A stretch of 64,000 bases of DNA, from contig OX442314.1 of NCBI GenBank assembly GCA_949358305.1, positions 55,747,369-55,811,368 of the forward strand. Direction: 5' to 3'. Below are positions 19,529 to 30,300 of the stretch, piece after piece. The notes under the pieces are model-generated. The model saw nothing but the letters and a program-made list of their open reading frames with translations, was not told the origin of the DNA and did no database searches. The number at the start of each line of letters is the position of its first letter. Position 1 is the first letter of the stretch. A program made the position numbers and the translations under genes. This stretch comes from Strigamia acuminata (Eukaryota > Arthropoda > Chilopoda > Geophilomorpha > Linotaeniidae).

Positions 19529-22500
19529 CTGTCGAAGAAATAAAATTTAGGATGTGATTACTAATTTAATTTAATTTAATTAAAATATAAAAAAAAATTG
19601 TGCGAGTGTTATTAAATTATACTTGACCTGCATGGTTGATGTTTTTTCATTTTGTTCGCCAAACAGTTTTGTTTACAGTGGTAATGTTTAGTTACATTTG
19701 AGGTACATGGGTTTCGCAAAGTGTTCAAATGTTGCACCTGACACAACAGAAAAAATGTATTGTGTAATCAGATTTCCATGCAATTAGCAAAGCAATCTAT
19801 TGTGTTTACCTTTAATACTTTAAACAGAATCGGATTCATATGAGAAGATGAAACTTCAACTTTAAATGCATTTGGGAAATTTGGATCTCCAGGTACATTG
19901 CAATATACCTAAAACAAAATAAAGAAGACGGTTATATTGAAACCACAATGATCGAAATTGTTAATTGTAATTACACTGAAAACATCTGGTTTGCAAATAT
20001 TGTTCACTTCCACTAACACAAAAAAAGCTATAGTGAGCGTCTTAAACTTTCTGAGTTCTTAGAAAAGTAAAAACAAATTAATAAGTGGAATCTAACGTCT
20101 TGAAGTGCAATTACCAAACGATTGTTTTATGCAGACACCATCCGTATAGTTTAGCCAGGTCATGTTAGAGCTATATACGTCATATCCAGTCATCTGTATA
20201 TGAAAAATATAAATAAATTTTAAGATATAATGTGGTTTGTATGGTTTGAAGTGATGAATCTCGATATTAATGGATCAGTTAAGAAATGTCAAACATCAGG
20301 TAAGTGAAAATTTACAGGAGTGTTTTTTATTTATATTTAAAAGTGAGTGACTTACCATAGCTGAAAATTGGCCAGCATCCAGCATTTTTGCTTGGAACTG
20401 CTTATTCCACAGCGTTTCCGCATCGATTCTATTGAACTGTATAAGATCATATGCATCTACATCACACTTGGTTGTGTTCATCTTGAGATATTTGTCGAAA
20501 AAGCGTTTTTTATTTAAATTGAGCTTTCCACTAAGCGGCCCTAGACAAAGAATGATGTCTGGATATGTGACGTTCTCAGGGTCTTCAATCTTCACCGCTT
20601 TCTGAATGGGTCCAGATAAGTACAAGCTGATTCGAGTTTGCAGAATGTAACACCCCAGCAGAGTGCAACTGAAATAAACTGCATAAATCCATTTGGTTTT
20701 TCTGTCTGCTGTTTCTTTAAATGCTGCGCGACATTTGTCGAGGTATTTTTCTACTTTTTTAATCATGCTGGTCTTGATTTGTTGTCGCTTATTTCTGTTT
20801 GCACAACAAATTATGCCATCAATCAGAGAAAGTAATGAAAGACCCAGCCAAAGACCGAGATTTCCACCAAAGTCAGAGAGTAGCTTGATTAAGTCATAGA
20901 GCAATCTTTCTTCGAACACAGTTATGTGTTGATTTGATAAACGTATAATAATCTGGGTGTTGTTAGAACTTGGTAGAAATTGTAATTCAAAATTATAAAC
21001 TTCATCTTGACAGCTTCTTATGCACTTGCACTCATTAGTTGGTGTTATTCCTGCTACATCATTTTTGTGTTTTTCAAGCAATTCGTATATATCTTTCGAA
21101 TTGTTGCAGGGATTGTCACATTGTTTAATAAAAGAATATGGAATGCTAATAGTTACATTCAATACAAATATATAAATTTATGTGCAATTGTAGTCATAAA
21201 TATTGTCGCTGTCTCCCTAGGCTGCTTTAGGGTGTAGGTCACCATTTTTATGACCGAAATTGAACGTACTAGCTGCATTCAAAAACTTTAAAACGCCTCT
21301 AAAACTCGTCTTTGTACGTGTGACGTCATTCCCATTGAATAACATGGGAATGACGTCACATGTACAGACAAGAAACGAGTTTTAGAGGCGTTTTAGAGTT
21401 TTTGAATGCAGCTGCTGTATTATTGAACACTTTTGGGGGTACCCAAATACAACCGGAGTTCTCTGCTGGAGGGCAGGCTAACGCACCATCTAACAACAAT
21501 TCCAGCTGACATACTGATGCCCCTTGTATTATTATTGCAGGATCAAAGCAGTTTAATGGAAAGCAGAAATATGATTTATACATTACCAGCAGGTATATTT
21601 ATCAAACTTCTTCAGAATGCATTGCAAACCACAGGATATAAACTCTTCGTTAGACACACAGGGTTCTTCTTTCGTGCTCAGAAACAAATACTGTTAAAAT
21701 ATTAATTTCAATTTTAATCCTTCAATTTTCTGATGTAGAACTAAGTTATGTCCTTTTTGGCAGAAATTTAAACCAATGCACGCAATAGAAATAGCGACTG
21801 AATCCAACTGCAATTGTTTTTCAAACTGCAGAATGTCAAGGTGGGAAACATTTTCCATCGCGAGATGACGCTTAAACAACCCAGGGAATCAACATTGTAT
21901 CAACAACATAACCCAATGACCACAGAAAGATTTCTTACCAATACTGATAGCAAATACACCAACAAACCACAACAACAACTCCTAGCGCCACTCCTACCGG
22001 GATGTAGTCCTACGTTGAGGCATAGTAACTTGTGAGTGTTCTTCGGACGCCACGTGGCCACGAGACACTGGACGCAACACACGTGATAAGGATTACCACG
22101 ATATACACAAGCAACACAAGATAGTTTTGGTTATTGCCTATTCGCTTATGGTCTAATGGGTGTCTCACAGTGCATTTCCCAATGTGATGGCTGCTTGAGC
22201 CATCCCTATTCAGACCATGTGTCACGGCGACCATTGGGTCGCATGACACGCGAAGTCTGGGTTACGTCTCCACAACGCTGAAGTACATTCACGCAGAACG
22301 TATGTCGAACGTGGCTTAAAAGGACGCTCAGGTCCCGGTGGACAACAAAGTCGCCACGCCAATCGTTCGGGTCGCCATCAAAATCAGACTTGGAGAGACG
22401 ATTGGAATGTGATCGTTTGCCACCTGCCTTTAAAGCTTTGGGCCCATAATCATCGGCTTCCGCAGTACTACACACAACTTTTAGGGTTTTGAGTGAAAAC

Positions 22501-23659
22501 CCTATGATGTGGATTAATTATTATTCTTACTTGTGTCACAGAGAAGCCATAAAATAATACAAATTGACCAGCCCTGTTCATTACGAATTGAAAATCGAAT
22601 GGTTTATCCCATGCGAACTAAAATAGGATTTTTAAAATATTAGATTCACCAACAGAAGAGATTCGACTATTTGCAATACTCTACATGAAAAATTCCATTT
22701 TTTGCAGGCATATCCATGAATACTTTCAAGCTCATTGTAAGCTCAGAATGTTCCAATGATCTGTTCACTGATATAAAAGTATGTAATAGTTAACACAATT
22801 GGAAAATATAGTTTAGGGACAAACAAAATCTTTATTGTTCTCGTTGATTATCTAATTATACTTAACTCTTTACTTGTGAACACGTGCCAAAAGGTGTGAT
22901 TCTGTGTTTTTGATCAATCCCCATATGTACATTTGGCTAATGCAATAATAAATTATGTATACTCGTATAGAAACACAAATTTGTACTTACTATATAGTTT
23001 GCTCTTCCACATGTGATCTTTTGAATTATGTCAATAGGGTAGTCCAAATTCCAAAGTTTTGACTGGTCAGAATGAGATAATTCTTTGAGCCTTTCTACAC
23101 CTAAATGTAATTTGTTTGTATATAATGTACAGTGAGTAAAATGGGTACATCCGGGCAGGATCAATCATGACAAACAGGGCAAGTGAAATGGCCACTATAA
23201 ATAGAGGTTCAAGTTTGTCATAAACTTATAACAATGTGTAACTTTAGATATTATCTAAGGAGTCACGGTGAGAGGTCAGTTTGCAAAAATGGCCTGTTTG
23301 ATACGATTATTCCAACCCGGACACCAATTTTCCTCACTGTGATTCCTGAATGACGGTATGCAAACAGACGCCGGTGGGGGCTGAAAGTGCTCCAATTCTC
23401 TTTGAAACACATCAACAGCCTTTGGTTCGGACAAGAAATACGAAATGCAATTGTGCATTTGGTAGCAATAAATGAGAAAACAGATGACGACAAGCAATGT
23501 CCAAAAAAAACGAAATGCGTGTGATCGTTTGTGGTCCAATAGGGTGTAAAACTCTGGTGGAATTTCCTTATCTTTGTTGATTGAGTCAACAATCAATGGT
23601 CTTATCACTCTGCGAAGTCTTTGGAATCTGCGCTGATTAAGCATTACAATGACTTCCAT
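19111..23659 (-). CDS. Tandem-fused DEG/ENaC (pickpocket-like) channel gene, 11 predicted exons, about 747 aa
   Basis: Predicted exons in coding order: 23338-23659, 22987-23100, 22685-22767, 22531-22617, 21587-21690, 20356-21145, 20115-20193, 19975-20012, 19810-19908, 19628-19737, 19111-19528. Every junction is GT-AG and in phase. The one soft call is exon 2, where the stronger GTAAGT donor four bases earlier would break the frame. The product has two DEG/ENaC modules: TM1 (about 50-66), ectodomain with paired cysteines, TM2 (327-349, [14 protein letters not shown]), a 38-residue cytosolic linker, second TM1 (388-406), second ectodomain, second TM2 (694-718, [14 protein letters not shown]). 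Both TM2s keep the Gly-x-Ser selectivity motif. Each module (about 370 aa) is shorter than a usual 450-600-aa subunit, and the His-Gly gating motif before TM1 is absent or altered. Family role: sodium-permeable channels in sensory and epithelial cells. Confidence 0.8.
19628..19737 (-). CDS. DEG/ENaC exon 10 (module 2 cysteine-rich part)
   Basis: Acceptor CTGTTGTGTCAG, reads [20 protein letters not shown] onwards with CKQNC and HQPC, donor CAG|GTCAAG, phase 2. Confidence 0.65.
19810..19908 (-). CDS. DEG/ENaC exon 9 (module 2)
   Basis: Acceptor TTTTGTTTTAG, 33 codons ([19 protein letters not shown] onwards), donor AAG|GTAAAC, phase 0 both ends. Confidence 0.65.
19975..20012 (-). CDS. DEG/ENaC exon 8 (38-nt microexon, module 2)
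   Basis: Acceptor TTTTGTGTTAG, reads [13 protein letters not shown], donor AGT|GTAATT (phase 0). Confidence 0.6.
20115..20193 (-). CDS. DEG/ENaC exon 7 (module 2)
   Basis: Acceptor CATATACAG, reads [20 protein letters not shown] onwards, donor TTTG|GTAATT (phase 1). Confidence 0.65.
20356..21145 (-). CDS. DEG/ENaC exon 6: module 1 TM2 fused to module 2 TM1
   Basis: One uninterrupted 790-nt exon that joins two channel modules. It opens with the cysteine-rich region (CKCIRSC), passes the pre-TM2 strands and the TM2 motif ([20 protein letters not shown]), a basic 38-residue linker, then the next TM1 ([16 protein letters not shown]) and its FPAVTIC equivalent (YPDIILCL). No stop, splice site or new promoter-like gap separates them. 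Phase 2 in, phase 0 out (ATG|GTAAGT). The fusion is therefore a property of the exon itself and not of the gene model. Confidence 0.85.
21271..21413. repeat. 143-bp near-perfect palindrome in the channel gene intron
   Basis: AGCTGCATTCAAAAAC...GTTTTTGAATGCAGCT with about 65-bp arms and an 8-nt centre. Each arm carries TGACGTCA, the consensus CRE half-palindrome pair. Size and structure fit a fold-back MITE between exons 5 and 6 of the DEG/ENaC gene. Confidence 0.75.
21587..21690 (-). CDS. DEG/ENaC exon 5 (module 1 cysteine-rich part)
   Basis: [20 protein letters not shown], then GLQC and KYTC. It parallels exon 10 of module 2 in length, cysteine spacing and phase (0 in, 2 out), which supports duplication of an exon-intron unit. 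Confidence 0.65.
21700..22500. other. Long intron 4 of the channel gene
   Basis: Between exons 4 and 5. The 22010-22480 part is more GC-rich than the rest and looks inserted, but no TIR, LTR or protein similarity was recognised. Confidence 0.35.
22531..22617 (-). CDS. DEG/ENaC exon 4 (module 1 ectodomain)
   Basis: Acceptor CCTATTTTAG and donor CAA|GTAAGA, phase 0 at both ends; 29 codons, [19 protein letters not shown] onwards. It matches the position of exon 9 ([11 protein letters not shown]...) in module 2. Confidence 0.6.
22685..22767 (-). CDS. DEG/ENaC exon 3 (module 1 ectodomain)
   Basis: Acceptor TTTATATCAG; only the phase-1 frame is open ([20 protein letters not shown], then AKNGIFH). 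Donor CAT|GTAGAG, phase 0. Confidence 0.5.
22987..23100 (-). CDS. DEG/ENaC exon 2 (module 1 ectodomain)
   Basis: Acceptor ACATTTAG|GT, phase 1 in. Reads [20 protein letters not shown] onwards to ITCGRANYI. Donor ambiguous: GTAAGT at 22990 or GTACAA at 22986; only the latter keeps frame with exon 3. Confidence 0.55.
23338..23659 (-). CDS. DEG/ENaC exon 1: N-terminus and TM1 of module 1
   Basis: [15 protein letters not shown] is followed by a hydrophobic segment ([19 protein letters not shown]) and then [11 protein letters not shown], the position of the family's FPAVTIC motif. It ends at A|GTGAGG (phase 1). An acceptor-like AAATTTGCAG lies 8 bases before the ATG, so a 5' untranslated exon or additional N-terminal exon is possible. 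Confidence 0.75.
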
Positions 23660-23779
23660 TTGGGTATCTGCAAATTTTACATAAAATCTTTGTTATCTAG
23701 GCACGAAATGTGTGATTGTAATTCGTCTGGGATCAGCAAAGCATAATAATAATATAAATCTGTGACGGCTGTGGTCTTA

Positions 23780-24180
23780 TCCGTGTCAGCTTGGGGACTG
23801 GAAGGACTCCAAATTGTTGGATTGTTGGCCTTTAATCATTATCTAGGGGTTGGATTGTCCCGTCTACCAGCGTATTGGCTTGGCTGCAAAGGCGCGCCAC
23901 ATTGCCACACCAGCAACCGAGCCATCACACACAGGATCCCCAAGTATTGAGACGGGTCATCGCTCTCATGGTAATCTGGGGATTGACTACTATGGGTGGG
24001 ATCGACTCTCACGTAAATAATGGAGACAGGGACTGCGGATTGTTGGGTTGTTGGCCTTTAATCCGTTGTCTAGGGGTCGGAGTACCCATCACTTGTGTTG
24101 GGGCCATTGGGACCACCACACCTACAACCGGCCCGTCATCCTCAGGGCGGGTAGCCCATGAATGACGTGGTCGGTTGGCA
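23780..24180. repeat. Dispersed repeat with an internal tandem duplication
   Basis: The block TGTTGGCCTTTAATC...TCTAGGGGTYGG occurs at about 23817 and again at about 24047. It recurs in reverse orientation at 42665-42800 (CCCCTAGACAACGATTAAAG) and, shorter, at 62560-62690. No coding capacity. Confidence 0.55.
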
Positions 24181-24299
24181 TAACTCATTCTGCTGCGGTA
24201 CTTACCTCAGCCCATGTAGCCGCTCTTGGAGGCTGCAACAGGGTCATCTCCATGTCACTGAGCATCACAGTGGTGAATGGGAGAAGAGCAGAGTCAACT

Positions 24300-24534
24300 G
24301 GGACAGTGCACTGCCCATGCTGGCTAAGGGAACTTTTTAGCACACGTCCTCACCCTGTGCTGTCCAAACTCTCTCTCTCGACTCAATGCTCCTGCTCCAA
24401 CACCACTCAGCTCCCTCCTCCCCCACTGGGTCAGTCCCACTCGCTAGAGGGGGTGAACAGGGGCCAGAGAGCAGTGTGTAGAGTGACGTGAGTCACTGTG
24501 GGTGACCATGGTGACAAAACGATCACAGTATGAT
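24300..24534. repeat. Dispersed repeat, second module
   Basis: Starts near GCTGGCTAAGGGAACTTTTT, has a CTCTCTCTCTCG run and ends near the CAGTGTGTAGAGTGACG block. The same series is at about 42903-43125 in the same orientation, although the neighbouring module there is inverted. Confidence 0.45.
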
Positions 24535-24634
24535 GTGGCCTGCTATACAAAACTGTTCTGCCATACTTACCTATACGGCCCACTGGAAAAAAAGTAGATT
24601 TACATACGTGTAAAACATTTTAAATATAAAGGTA

Positions 24635-25306
24635 TGTCACGGGCAGGTTACCCACCCTTCTTTTTTATTCATTTCTAACTTAGACTGACCCAATCTTAAG
24701 TTTTCTTATTTTTTCCCAATCTTTCTTTTCATCTAACATTGATGAATCATCTCTAAATATATGCGCAGCCTCATTGCGCGCATCTTATTATTTCCAACAA
24801 TTAACCTTATTTTATACCTTCCACCCCCTCACCCACTCCAATCGACCTGGTCACATGACTCATGTTTACCTGGTCGCTACTTTTATCCATAATCCACACT
24901 TCTCATACCTCTTTCAACGAGTTAACACCTCTTAGATTGAATTGAGTTTGTCAATCTTTATTTTGCGCTTTAACACGCGCCCCTTCTAATTTAACACTTA
25001 ATAGCGCCTCTTTTTGCCCACCTTTTATCCCTTCGCATGCCTGTGACATCCTACGCCCACCCGCATACGAATATCACTGCGCATACTCATTCTTTTTAAA
25101 CGTAAAGACCCACAACGTGAGATTGAGCCCGTCGAATATAAATAATGTGTGTTACAGCGAGTTAGGTTTATTCACCGTCCGATATCCGCATATGACGATG
25201 GCACAAACAGAGTAAATCTACGAACTTTGCCCGCTGATTTGCGCTAACATTACCTTGCGCGTAAATTCAGATCAAATCAATTAAACATCTAAGTTGATTC
25301 GTAACA
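24635..25306 (+). repeat. 5' LTR of Gypsy-B
   Basis: TGTCACGGGCAGG...GATTCGTAACA. Contains a possible TATA box (AATATAAATAA near 25134) and several GCGC words. Confidence 0.95.
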
Positions 25307-25310
25307 AACA

Positions 25311-25328
25311 TGGCGAGCCTGACAGGAT
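25311..25328 (+). promoter_or_regulatory. Primer binding site of Gypsy-B
   Basis: TGGCGAGCCTGACAGGAT, four bases after the LTR. The complementary 3' end would suit a tRNA-Arg-like primer, but I am not sure of the isoacceptor. Confidence 0.55.
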
Positions 25329-25410
25329 TCGCTCTCACCTATAAGGCTTAAACGCGCGAAAAGGTTAGTTTTTTGAGTTATTTATTTAATCATTTCACAT
25401 TTTCTTCATC

Positions 25411-27381
25411 ATGTCGAGACAGTTGGGAGGTGACGGAATTCGTCCCGTCACGCGCGATCCATTTGATTTCAGTGAGCTAGAAATGGAGCAGGAATGGCAA
25501 CAGTCCGAACGGAGGAGTGGTGTTCGCCGGGAAGAAGAAAGGGAATTTCGAGAGTGGCAGCAACACGACCAATTACGAAGAAGTCGTATCGAACAACAGG
25601 AAACGCTTGTGAGTATTGCGCAACAACAGCCAGCCCCATCAAATCATATCATGACAATGGCTGTTGCAAATTCACGAGCGCAACCTCAAGTAAATTTTGC
25701 CACGTCAACACCCGCTAACTTTTTGGCGGCGCCATCTTTTTTCGATTCAACTCAGCCTAGAGCATTAGTAGACCCCGTCACATTAAATACGGAAGGTTTG
25801 CTGATGTCCGACTTGCGCAACCAATACTATGCTCAAACACGAGGTCTAGTAAATGAGATTCGCGAAATATTCCAACAAGGCCCTCGCTCTCTACGAACAG
25901 GGACCGCACGGTCTCTAGACGGTGGATCCTCGCATGGCTCCATAAGAGTTAAAGGCACCTCGGCACCATATGATTTAGGACTTCCCACAGCATGTCCGCA
26001 CCAGCATCGGGAAGTTGAACATCGAGGCCAGCAGACGAGAATGTCCGCGCAGGCTGCGCAAATTGTTTACACAACAACCACGCCGCCAATGCCGACGATG
26101 GCAACGATCTATACCCAGGCTCCATCACAGGAATCTGCTCATTTGGACCATTCAACACGAGCAAATCGAGATTTAATGAGCTCGATGCTATACTCCAAGA
26201 TGGGATATCCTCGGGATAGATCCGACACCAAGGCAAAGTTGTCACTGCCGTCAGTAAGAGCGCAACACGCAAGTAAGGATAAAAATTGTTTCAAGCCTGG
26301 AAAACCACCTTTGTTTGATCCAGATAAAGCCGATCTTGATTACATTAATCTTTTTCTTGCGCATTTGTACGCGCACATGTATTCTATGCAGGCCCCGGTG
26401 GATGAATATTTAAAAGTATTTGTCATTCAAGCAACGCGTGGAAGAGCGCAGCGATGGTGGTTATCACTAAAACCAAAACCAAAAACATGGGAGGACTTTG
26501 AGATTTTATTTCGACGAGCTTTCGCCATGAATTCGGCAGCGGCCAATGTGAAACTTTCCAAGCGAAAGCAGCGCAACGGAGAATCTACGATGTCATTCTT
26601 AAGTGAGATTGTATATTATCTTCAAGTTGCAGGATATACCGACCCAGAGCTCCAATGGGAGAAAGCTCAGAACATGATGCAAACCGAGGTTGTTCATCTC
26701 TTGCGCGCATGGAACGTAAACTCGCTGGACGAGGCGATCCAAAGAGGTAATGACATCGACAATCGTCTACAGCTGGACACCATTCGAGCAGACGAATACA
26801 AAGATCTGGGTATGGCTGATCAACGAATGCCCTCTCTGCGTGATGCGCAACGCCCCACAGTGCTCAAGGCTGCGGAGAAGTCCAAAGGAGACGATGATGT
26901 CAAATCTCTCGTGTCCCAGGACGTCAAACGTTTTGCGAGGTATCGAAAACAATTCTTAATCGAGTTAGCTGCAGTGCAGGCGAGACCAGAACAATCTCCA
27001 CCTGCGCAGGAACCCGATACGAGTAGTAGTAGCAACGACACGGATGCTGAACCTGAAATTAAGAAGAGCACAGTCGCCGAGGCGGCTCAGAAGGCAACAA
27101 TTAAAATAAATTTAGCTACTCTGACACCTCCAGCAGACGTCCCAAAGGACCATGTGTGCTCTACGTCAATTGTCACGTTTCCACCAGCACCAAAACCACC
27201 ATTAACTGTCAAATGTCCTGAGAAAGGCACAGCCTGGAGGAAAACACCGAAGGATTGGTGGTATTTGGTAGATACAGCAACTTGGCATCCGTTGTGCCCC
27301 ATATGTTACCAGCCATTTAGGAGACCGGAAAACTCCGAAGGCCTGAAGTTCGGGAAGCCGGTGGAACCAGGCCGCAAATGA
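25411..27381 (+). CDS. Gypsy-B gag, 656 aa
   Basis: Starts at ATG 25411 (MSRQLGGDGIRP). A long Gln/Arg-rich N-terminal region leads to a Retrotrans_gag-type capsid domain at about 294-440 (KPPLFDPDKADLDYINLFLA; RGRAQRWWLSLKPKPKTWED). Near the C-terminus a Cys/His cluster (KCPEKG...WHPLCPICYQPF) may bind zinc in place of a CCHC knuckle. The stop codon overlaps the pol start as ATGA (27378-27381), an arrangement suited to termination-reinitiation. Gag would package the RNA into virus-like particles. Confidence 0.85.
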   Translation: MSRQLGGDGIRPVTRDPFDFSELEMEQEWQQSERRSGVRREEEREFREWQQHDQLRRSRIEQQETLVSIAQQQPAPSNHIMTMAVANSRAQPQVNFATSTPANFLAAPSFFDSTQPRALVDPVTLNTEGLLMSDLRNQYYAQTRGLVNEIREIFQQGPRSLRTGTARSLDGGSSHGSIRVKGTSAPYDLGLPTACPHQHREVEHRGQQTRMSAQAAQIVYTTTTPPMPTMATIYTQAPSQESAHLDHSTRANRDLMSSMLYSKMGYPRDRSDTKAKLSLPSVRAQHASKDKNCFKPGKPPLFDPDKADLDYINLFLAHLYAHMYSMQAPVDEYLKVFVIQATRGRAQRWWLSLKPKPKTWEDFEILFRRAFAMNSAAANVKLSKRKQRNGESTMSFLSEIVYYLQVAGYTDPELQWEKAQNMMQTEVVHLLRAWNVNSLDEAIQRGNDIDNRLQLDTIRADEYKDLGMADQRMPSLRDAQRPTVLKAAEKSKGDDDVKSLVSQDVKRFARYRKQFLIELAAVQARPEQSPPAQEPDTSSSSNDTDAEPEIKKSTVAEAAQKATIKINLATLTPPADVPKDHVCSTSIVTFPPAPKPPLTVKCPEKGTAWRKTPKDWWYLVDTATWHPLCPICYQPFRRPENSEGLKFGKPVEPGRK

Positions 27382-30300
27382 GTCGACCGGCCCTTCGCGC
27401 AAAACGTCTGAAATCCAAACGACGCGCTTCACCTTTAATTAACTTGAAAGAGGACGATCCTTCACAGGTTAATTCAACAACATCTCCTACTGTTATTACT
27501 CTTTCAGAGTATAAACCTGTAAGTAGTGTTATTTCTTCATCATCTTCCATCATCACCTCAGCTACAAAGGCGTCAGATCTGCAGACTGCCGTTCCTGAAG
27601 CTGTAAAGGACGAATTGCCGAAATTAACAGATTTGCAACCTGTAATTTCGAAGAAAAACCCGAAAGTGACAATAGTGAGTAAAATTACTAAAACTTTACC
27701 AATAATTAAGTCTACTTCCAGTGCAACAACGACTGAGGCTCCAAAGGAAGTGATCTCTCCTATGAAGGTATCTTTCGTAATGTTAACGCCAGAGGAACTT
27801 AAAGAAACTCAAGAACCCATCATTGAGATAACGCGCGGGGATCGTTTGTGCAAGAAAGCACCTTGCGTAAAGATTTCCTGGGCTAATGTAGCTTGTACTG
27901 CGCTTCTAGACTCAGGCGCACAAACGTGTGTAATGAGTGAGGACGTGTTCCAACAACTACACGAAAAAATGGGTTTGGACTTTGTGAATCTCCACGAGCG
28001 GGTGCAGGTCGCGTCTGGTGACATAGTGGATTCCACCAAATCGATGCAGCTCGCTTTGCGCGCCCCAATAGGCATAATAAAATTCATTTGCATGGTTTTA
28101 CCCGATGCCAAAATGGATATGCTCCTTGGACGTGATTTCTGCACAGCGGCCGGAATCGACATCGACCATGCGAGACAACAGTGGAGCATGGTGGGCTCAA
28201 ATGAGATTCGCAAATTCATGACTTATGAAGAAGCAAAAAAGTCAGAGTCAATTCTGGTTTTGCCATTTGCGCCGGAAGAAACGCAGGATCCATCCAACCC
28301 ACCGGCGGCCATTAGTGAGATCGTTCCGACGAAAATACTAAGGAAACCGGATCCGGTGAGTGAAATTAACTGCCTCCTCCTGGCGCATAGACCCTTGCAA
28401 CAAGAAATATTCGAGTATCCACATGACGATGCGCAGTATCGAGTTAAACAAGTTCGACATCGTGCGCAACGCAAATGGTCGAATATTTGGTCCCCAAAGA
28501 GGAAAGAAACTTCTAAAATTTCCTCCAATTTAAAAAAGACAATTTCACGTAAATTAACTTTGAGTCAGTTCCGACGATTACGACGTTTACGACGAAAAAT
28601 CAATGTTATTCGTCCAATTGCCAAACAACTCGTTGCGCAACGTGCTAAAGACATCAATGCCAAGAAGGAGTCGAAAATCAACATCTTTTCGATTGCGCAA
28701 CCTGACAATGGTGGGAATAACTCTAAAATGAACATTAATGACATTAATTTTTTGCAGTACCAACCTAGTGGAGATCCGACCGATTTAGATTGGATTTACC
28801 ACCAGTTGTGGAACCAATTAACAGTGCCACAGATAAAACTATTAATCAAAACATTGCAGCCCATTTCGCAAATCTTTCGCGAAGAAATTGGTTTATGTAA
28901 TAACACCGAGTACGAGGTGAACCTGAAACCGGATTTTCGTTCAATTCATGTCCCTGTGCGCCCGGTAAACCCTGCGAAAAAGGCGATAATTGATAAATAT
29001 ATCGACAAAAAGCTGCAGCAAGGTATTATTCGGCGATCCCAAAGTGATTGCGCCGTTGCTCCAGTCGTCGTACCCAAGAAGACAGGCGAATGGAGAACTG
29101 CTATGGATTTTCGCCCCATTAATGCGCAAACAATTCCGGACGTTTACCCACTTCCGGACATTGATAACATCTTTGCCTATTTGGGAGGTGCGCATTGGTT
29201 TTCGATAATCGACGGACGCGAAGCTTTCCATCAGATCGGCGTGCGCAAAGGTGACGAACGGTATGTAGCGTTTATAACACATCGAGGTTTATTCGAATAT
29301 GTGCGCATGCCTTTCGGACCTATTAACGGACCCGCTACACTCCAACGAGCGATGAATAAGACTCTTGCAAAATATCTTTACAAATTTGTATTTGTGTATA
29401 TTGATGACGTGATTATTTTTAGCCGAACTTTCGAGGAACACGTGCAACATTTGCGCCTCGTTTTAGAGGAATTGTTCAACGCTGGATTCACCATGAACGC
29501 CAACAAGACTGAGCTTTGTCAAAAAAGACTCGAGGTTTTGGGACACATAGTGGAATCTGGCCAGATTACACCAAATCCAAAGAAAGTGATGGCTATTCAA
29601 AATTATCCCGCGCCAACCAGTTTGCGCGAATTACAACGATTTAAAGGCATGGTAGGTTATTACCAATCATTCATTGCAAATTTTTCCAAAATTAGCGAAG
29701 TTTTCCGACCATTGCTTAAAAAGGACGCAACTTGGATTTGGACAGATGCGCAGCAATCAGCGTTCGAATATCTGAAAGACCAGATTGCGATACCAACATT
29801 GAAAAGACGTTTTCCCAGTTGGAAAAAGCCATTTATACTGCAGACCGATGCTAGTTATTCTGGATTAGGTGCTGCTTTAATGCAACTTAACGATGAAGGT
29901 GTGAGAATTCCAATCGCATTTGCCTCTCGCGCATTAAACAGCGCTGAAAAGAACTATAAAGTAACCGAAATCGAATGTTTGGCCGCGGTTTGGGGTGTCA
30001 AACGCTTTCGTGCATATCTCGAGATGATGCCATTTTACCTCGAGAGCGACCATCAATCTCTTAAGTGGTTATTTCAGCAAAGGGAACCAACTGGACGTTT
30101 GGCCCGTTGGGTATTATCGTTGAGTGATTATAAATTCACATTTTTGCACTGCTCAGGATGCAAAAATAAGGTAGCGGATGCACTGAGTCGAGCTCCTGTC
30201 GACCCACCTGAAGTCGACGATGAGGATGATAGCCCGGAGGTCGACGAGGCGTGCTACCTTGCCTATTTTGATGATTGCAACGAGTGGCCGGCACCATCAA

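Noticed and set aside
22206-22475. 89-aa minus-strand ORF in the channel intron
   Set aside because: No family recognised and it lies between well-supported exons; likely inserted non-coding sequence.
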